Part shown: positions 6,144 to 9,794 of the stretch, one piece after another
Numbering within the stretch: the first letter of the stretch is position 1
Layout: every line of letters begins with the position of its first letter
Assembly (NCBI GenBank): GCA_022563625.1
Contig: JADFNA010000033.1
Location: forward strand, 1-9,794
Length of the DNA stretch: 9,794 bases
Reading direction: 5' to 3'
Source: Candidatus Zixiibacteriota bacterium
GTDB lineage: Bacteria > Zixibacteria > MSB-5A5 > GN15 > JACZUZ01
The notes under the pieces: model-generated
What the model was told of the DNA's origin: nothing
What the model saw: only the letters and a program-made list of their open reading frames with translations
Database searches by the model: none
Position numbers and translations under genes: made by a program

Positions 6144-7547
6144 ATGAAAACATTTGTAACGACATCATCAGCCACACAACCGCTCGGCGCTTCAACCGGA
6201 CAGAAAGTCCTGCGCATCGCATCAGGCGCCTACGCCGGACGAATCGCTCTGCTTTACCAGGACACCGTCGGCTCAATTAGCCTGCGCTGGGCTGATGCGC
6301 CATACACCAGCTGGCCGGGTTCGACTACGCTGGCCAACGACTCGGCTGACTCGCCGTTTGACGCTTGGATGGACAGCGCCGGAGACATATTTCTGGTGTA
6401 CACTCAGGGTATAACATTTGACTTGCTGTTCCGCAGAATCACTTTCAGCGCCGGGGTCTGGACGGCAGGGTCTTCCGTCTTAATTTACAACACCGATGAT
6501 TGCTATTTCCCTTCAATCACATTTGAAGCCGCCCAGAGGTTGTGGGTCACCTACACAAGAATTGCAGCCGGATCATATTTCATCAATGCCCAAAAAAGCG
6601 ATGACTTTGGTCTGACCTGGGCCGCCGGCGCTGGAGAATCGCTCAGCGCCGCGGTGACATCGGCTTTCAGCCAGATTATAGTGTCCGGCAGCCTGGTACT
6701 GGCGTTCTACACCCTCTCGGGAACGAAACTGGCTCTCAAGGACAAGCATGTCATAGCGTCAGAGTTTAACGCTGAGCAAACACTGGCCAGCGGGGCTGGC
6801 TTCGATGAACATTTTCATGCCGCAGCGGCCCCGGACGGGCGGGTCGGCTTGCTCTATGATCACGGGACGCTGAGTTACCGCGAATTTGACGGCGTTCTGT
6901 GGCTGGCAGCACAGGAGATCGATTCCTCAGGCGGCGATTCTCCGCGTGTGACGTTTTCCGGAAGCTCGGCGGCGCTGACGTATTTGCAAAACTTCGGCGC
7001 CAACCAAAACCGGCTGATGAGCTCTGTCTCACAGGGCGGTTCATTTACGACTCCCGTTGATTTAACGCTGGCACGCGCAGCGCTTGGGAACCTGTCCGTG
7101 TTTGACGCTTCAGCCGGAACATATGAAAATCTTACTGCGCAGGCCTCTTCAGGCTCAGCAGCGGATGTCTTCCATAGCATTTCAGGAGCTTTGATAAGCG
7201 GCCTCGGTGACGCAATATATTTCGGGCAAACAGAAAGGTTCAATTACCTGCAATTGGTCCTGTCCACAGTTGGTGTTGGCGGGAACGTTGCCTGGCAATA
7301 TTTCGATGGCGCCGGATGGATAGCGTTCACTCCGACAGTTGGCGCTTATCATTTTAACCTCGGCGCGCGAGACCACCTGCTCTGGGATGATATTGATTCA
7401 ACACCCACAAACTGGCAGACAACCACGATTAACGGTGTTCCGGGCTTCTATGTGCGTGCGATTGTCAACGGCGTGTTCAGCGCCGCGCCGATCGGATCAC
7501 AGCTCACGGGTATTCCGAACACTACAGAACTTATCACGGAGGTCTGA
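6144..7547 (+). CDS. Beta-propeller virion appendage protein with C-terminal jelly-roll-like domain
   Basis: A 467-aa protein, probably exposed on the virion. Residues about 20-305 show roughly six repeats of one design, a strand such as GRIALLYQD, GDIFLVYTQG, QRLWVTYTR or GRVGLLYDH followed by a second strand and a W-containing turn. One perfect sialidase-type Asp box, SDDFGLTW, is at 152-159. That is the layout of a BNR/sialidase-like propeller, but only one clean Asp box is present and no sialidase catalytic arginines or tyrosine can be assigned, so sugar binding is likelier than cleavage. Residues about 340-456 (DAIYFGQTERFNYLQLVL, VAWQYFDGAGWIAF, GFYVRAIV) look like a jelly-roll module seen in phage structural proteins. 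No clear ribosome binding site precedes the ATG at 6144; the approach is A- and CA-rich. Host attachment is inference. Confidence 0.6.
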   Translation: MKTFVTTSSATQPLGASTGQKVLRIASGAYAGRIALLYQDTVGSISLRWADAPYTSWPGSTTLANDSADSPFDAWMDSAGDIFLVYTQGITFDLLFRRITFSAGVWTAGSSVLIYNTDDCYFPSITFEAAQRLWVTYTRIAAGSYFINAQKSDDFGLTWAAGAGESLSAAVTSAFSQIIVSGSLVLAFYTLSGTKLALKDKHVIASEFNAEQTLASGAGFDEHFHAAAAPDGRVGLLYDHGTLSYREFDGVLWLAAQEIDSSGGDSPRVTFSGSSAALTYLQNFGANQNRLMSSVSQGGSFTTPVDLTLARAALGNLSVFDASAGTYENLTAQASSGSAADVFHSISGALISGLGDAIYFGQTERFNYLQLVLSTVGVGGNVAWQYFDGAGWIAFTPTVGAYHFNLGARDHLLWDDIDSTPTNWQTTTINGVPGFYVRAIVNGVFSAAPIGSQLTGIPNTTELITEV

Positions 7548-7554
7548 GCTTTCT

Positions 7555-8415
7555 ATGCCATACACGACAGTTGATTTGATAAAGAAACAGACGCTGATCC
7601 CCGGCGCGGAGAGCGCCCCGGCGCAAAGTGTGGAAGCGGTGTTGACAGGAACGGAGTCCGCACAACTGGCGCCCGGTCGAATAGTCACCGGCAGTGTGAC
7701 GGTCAAGTCCGGCACACAGGCAGCGCCGACAGCTGAGGCCGCAACGTTTATTACCGACACGATTACCGCCTCTGGCGCACCGCTGGTTCCCGGAAGTCTC
7801 ACGCTGGCCAGCGACAGTTCACTGGGCGTGATATATTCTGAAGGAACTGATTACACTATAAACTATCTAACAGGCTCGCTTACCAGGGCGCCTTCGGGGG
7901 TGATTCCGCCAGGATCATCTGCGCATCTCTGGTATTTTCCTTACACCTTGTATGTGGATGGCGTTGACTATTCTGTGGACGAGGCCAACGGGCGCGTGAC
8001 ACGAATCGCATCGGGCGCGATTCTTTCAGGCCAGAGGGTCACTGTTGATTTCAAAGCGGAGGCGCCCGGTTTCAGCGACGATGTTTTCAACGAAGCCGCA
8101 CTGGAGGCCAATCAGCGTGTGGCGGCTCTTGTAGATCCTGCCGGAAACTTTGGCGCAAATCTGATACTGCAAACAGCGGCCACATATTTGGGCGCCTCAA
8201 TAATCTGCCGTATTGCCGCCACTGCGGCGCTGGTGACTGACTCGCAGGGGAAAAACGCCTCGCTCTGGCTGGAAACCTCGCGCAGCTTCGCCAGCGATGC
8301 CAACTCACCGATGCGGGCTTTGACATCGGTTTTGATCTCGGAAAGCAGCGTTTTGAGTTCGTCCACGTCCATGCCGCGTATCCTAACGCAAAATTTGAAA
8401 TTGGAAAACGGATAA
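7555..8415 (+). CDS. Phage structural protein with tandem beta repeats, C-terminus probably replaced
   Basis: A 286-aa frame starting at ATG 7555, seven bases after the previous stop; GGAGG (7538-7542) lies 12 bases upstream. Residues about 94-130 and 133-169 are two copies of one unit: YSEGTDYTINYLTGSLTRAP and YVDGVDYSVDEANGRVTRIA, each followed by SG-x-I-x-x-G and a beta strand. This DYxxxxxxGxxTR unit occurs in phage head-tail and appendage proteins. Residues 170-220 (FNEAALEANQRVAALVDPAG, TAATYLGASIICRIA) are helical and look genuine. From about residue 230-255 the sequence turns Ser-rich and low in pattern, and the last 45 residues read across what looks like the start and ribosome binding site of a minus-strand gene. 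The native C-terminus is therefore likely lost at a junction. The role (connector or fibre) is undetermined. Confidence 0.55.
   Translation: MPYTTVDLIKKQTLIPGAESAPAQSVEAVLTGTESAQLAPGRIVTGSVTVKSGTQAAPTAEAATFITDTITASGAPLVPGSLTLASDSSLGVIYSEGTDYTINYLTGSLTRAPSGVIPPGSSAHLWYFPYTLYVDGVDYSVDEANGRVTRIASGAILSGQRVTVDFKAEAPGFSDDVFNEAALEANQRVAALVDPAGNFGANLILQTAATYLGASIICRIAATAALVTDSQGKNASLWLETSRSFASDANSPMRALTSVLISESSVLSSSTSMPRILTQNLKLENG
8112..8372 (-). pseudogene. Truncated 5' end of an unidentified chromosomal gene at the phage junction
   Basis: ATG at 8372 on the minus strand has AGGA eight bases upstream. The first 35 or so residues, beginning MDVDELKTLLSEIKTDVKA, make a convincing amphipathic helix, while everything after about residue 36 reads as the antisense of the phage gene until a stop at 8112. 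The likely original gene began here and is cut somewhere between about 8330 and 8235. I do not recognise it; a helical start of this kind occurs, for example, in the alpha chain of phenylalanyl-tRNA synthetase, but 35 residues cannot decide. Because both strands share third codon positions in this overlap, base composition cannot tell which strand is coding. It is divergent from the 8487 gene with a 114-base spacer. Confidence 0.4.
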
Positions 8416-8486
8416 CCGAGAATGCGGACGCGGACGGTGAGTAGCCAAGGCCGACTTGCCGGGCTGCCGAGGTTTGTGGCTGACCT

Positions 8487-9509
8487 ATGCATCGCAGGTC
8501 ATTGACAATTGTGAGCTTGGCGTGCCTGCTGCTGGTGCTGGCCACGTGGATCGCCAGTTATTTCAACTTCCAGCGGCAGGGCATCAAATATCAAGCAGTC
8601 CTGGGCAGTGGCGCGTTCACTCTTACTCATACGGAGGAGTGGCAGTTTTACACGGCGACCGGCGCCAGCAAATCGGAGATCGAAGCCCGCCGCGCTTTCA
8701 TCGACCCATCGTGGACCTGCGCCGGGTATGAAGGCCTGACGACTCAGTGGCGGCCGCAACTCTCGACGAAATTGATGGGTTTTCTTCTCGTCATACCCCT
8801 ATGGATCCCGGCGCTGGCGTTCGCGATCCTGCCGGCCTGCTCCATCACACGGTTTCGGTCCGACTTTCGTGATTTCTTCCTCGAACGCAAGACCGTTCTC
8901 AAGGGATCCCAGGCGCGTTCACTGCTGACACGCCTGTGCGCCGGCGGCATTGTGCTGGCGATGATTCCGTGGCTCGTGCAGCTCCCCGGCCCTTTGCGAT
9001 TCACACGAGGGCCGAAGTTCGCGACTTTTGAGCTCGATCTGCATCCCGAATATGGCTGGACGATGGTGTTTGACAAACCGCCGCACTTTGTCGTGCAGCG
9101 TGCGATGACGGTACAAGTTCCGAACGAAGATGCGGCAGCACTCCTACCGCCGAGCCGAGGATACTGGCTCATCGGGCTCGGCCACGGCGCGCTGCAAATC
9201 GTGCTGGCTGACGTGTCGCCGCTGAAGCCTTACGGTTCGGATATGTCGGAGAAGACGCTGACGCTGAAGCACGCGGTCCGTGTGCCGCTGCTGTACACTT
9301 CATTGGCGCTGCTGGCGGTGATCGGTCTGAGCAATGGCTATCCGTGGTATCTGCGGCGAGTTCGTACCCGGAACGGCCTGTGCGGCGACTGCGGTTACAA
9401 TCTCTTCGGCCTGCCGGGCGAGCGGTGCCCGGAGTGCGGAGCGGCGATCAGGCCGAACCCCGCCCAAAGACCGCCGGTTGGCGCGGGACGGAAGGGCGGC
9501 TATGATTGA
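8487..9509 (+). CDS. Multi-span membrane protein with C-terminal zinc ribbon, planctomycete type
   Basis: A 340-aa chromosomal protein of unknown function. Membrane spans are visible at about 7-26, 96-117 and 266-283, with a weaker one at 148-166. Soluble stretches separate them, containing ITRFRSDFRDFFLERK and a beta-rich part around 175-240. The C-terminus carries four cysteines, C299, C302, C314 and C317, in CGDCGYNLFGLPGERCPECG, a metal-binding ribbon that closes many planctomycete membrane proteins, followed by a Pro/Gly-rich tail. Two halves (spans 1-2, spans 3-4) may reflect an internal duplication. The start at 8487 is forced by a TGA just upstream; the ribosome binding site is weak (GAGG, 14 bases before). 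It ends eight bases before the tRNA-Pro gene. This gene marks the sequence as chromosomal, not phage. Confidence 0.75.
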   Translation: MHRRSLTIVSLACLLLVLATWIASYFNFQRQGIKYQAVLGSGAFTLTHTEEWQFYTATGASKSEIEARRAFIDPSWTCAGYEGLTTQWRPQLSTKLMGFLLVIPLWIPALAFAILPACSITRFRSDFRDFFLERKTVLKGSQARSLLTRLCAGGIVLAMIPWLVQLPGPLRFTRGPKFATFELDLHPEYGWTMVFDKPPHFVVQRAMTVQVPNEDAAALLPPSRGYWLIGLGHGALQIVLADVSPLKPYGSDMSEKTLTLKHAVRVPLLYTSLALLAVIGLSNGYPWYLRRVRTRNGLCGDCGYNLFGLPGERCPECGAAIRPNPAQRPPVGAGRKGGYD

Positions 9510-9517
9510 CCAGCACA

Positions 9518-9740
<223 letters not shown>

Positions 9741-9794
9741 TTGTAATTAGTTGTAATTAGGGACGGTCACCTATATTTCCCCCATTTAATTGTT
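9741..9794. mobile_element. Possible edge of a REP/IS200-type transposase element
   Basis: At 9741 the recombinase-like coding stops and TTGTAATTAG occurs twice in tandem (9741-9750, 9751-9760), followed by GGGACGGTCACC and a pyrimidine-rich, AT-richer tail to the window edge. GGGAC(A/G)GTCACCTAT-type sequence is one I associate with the flanks of Y1 (HUH) REP-associated transposase genes in planctomycetes and deltaproteobacteria. No transposase is inside the window, so this rests on recalled flank similarity only. Confidence 0.3.

Noticed and set aside
6144..7547. Active sialidase
   Set aside because: Only one clean Asp box and no assignable arginine triad or nucleophilic tyrosine; a propeller structure alone does not imply the enzyme.

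Overview
The window looks like the late (head) gene cluster of a tailed-phage-type element that breaks off into bacterial chromosome. The host is probably a planctomycete, perhaps Phycisphaerae-like. This is inferred from the chromosomal gene at 8487-9509, which has several membrane spans and ends in a zinc ribbon of the form CGDCGYNLFGL...CPECG, an arrangement common in that phylum. No rRNA or other strong taxonomic marker is present.

Phage part, + strand unless stated. A terminase large subunit, cut by the left edge, ends at 1029. A small single-span membrane protein (1047-1295) lies convergent to it with its own promoter-like signals. A dispersed palindromic repeat follows at about 1523-1616. 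Next come a 615-aa prohead protease with a long unusual C-terminal extension (1757-3604), a one-span coiled-coil protein (3585-3890), an Ala-rich helical protein (3890-4309), a structured and then CA-rich leader (4310-4492), a small capsid decoration-like protein (4493-4915), the major capsid protein (4945-6045), a strong hairpin, a beta-propeller appendage protein (6144-7547) and a repeat-containing structural protein (7555-8415). The first three genes after the repeat are translationally coupled. Terminase, protease, decoration protein and capsid protein together would package DNA into a maturing capsid. No portal gene lies between terminase and protease, and no adaptor, tail-tube or tape-measure genes follow the capsid gene, so the module is either rearranged or incomplete.

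Junction. The tail of the 7555-8415 frame runs over what looks like the start of an opposite-strand gene with its own ribosome binding site (start at 8372). The simplest reading is that phage DNA was joined inside that gene at roughly 8235-8330. An assembly chimera would look the same.

Chromosomal part. After the membrane/zinc-ribbon gene comes tRNA-Pro(GGG) at 9518-9592. A minus-strand frame resembling the last residues of a recombinase enters the tRNA from the right and stops in its anticodon arm. That remnant is cut on its other side at about 9741 by a tandem 10-mer and a sequence resembling the ends of REP/IS200-type transposase elements.

The most interesting item is the protease C-terminus. 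Residues about 276-396 follow the motif order of an ATP-dependent DNA ligase adenylation domain, but the catalytic lysine and acidic residues appear to be missing. This would be a head protease fused to a dead ligase-like domain.
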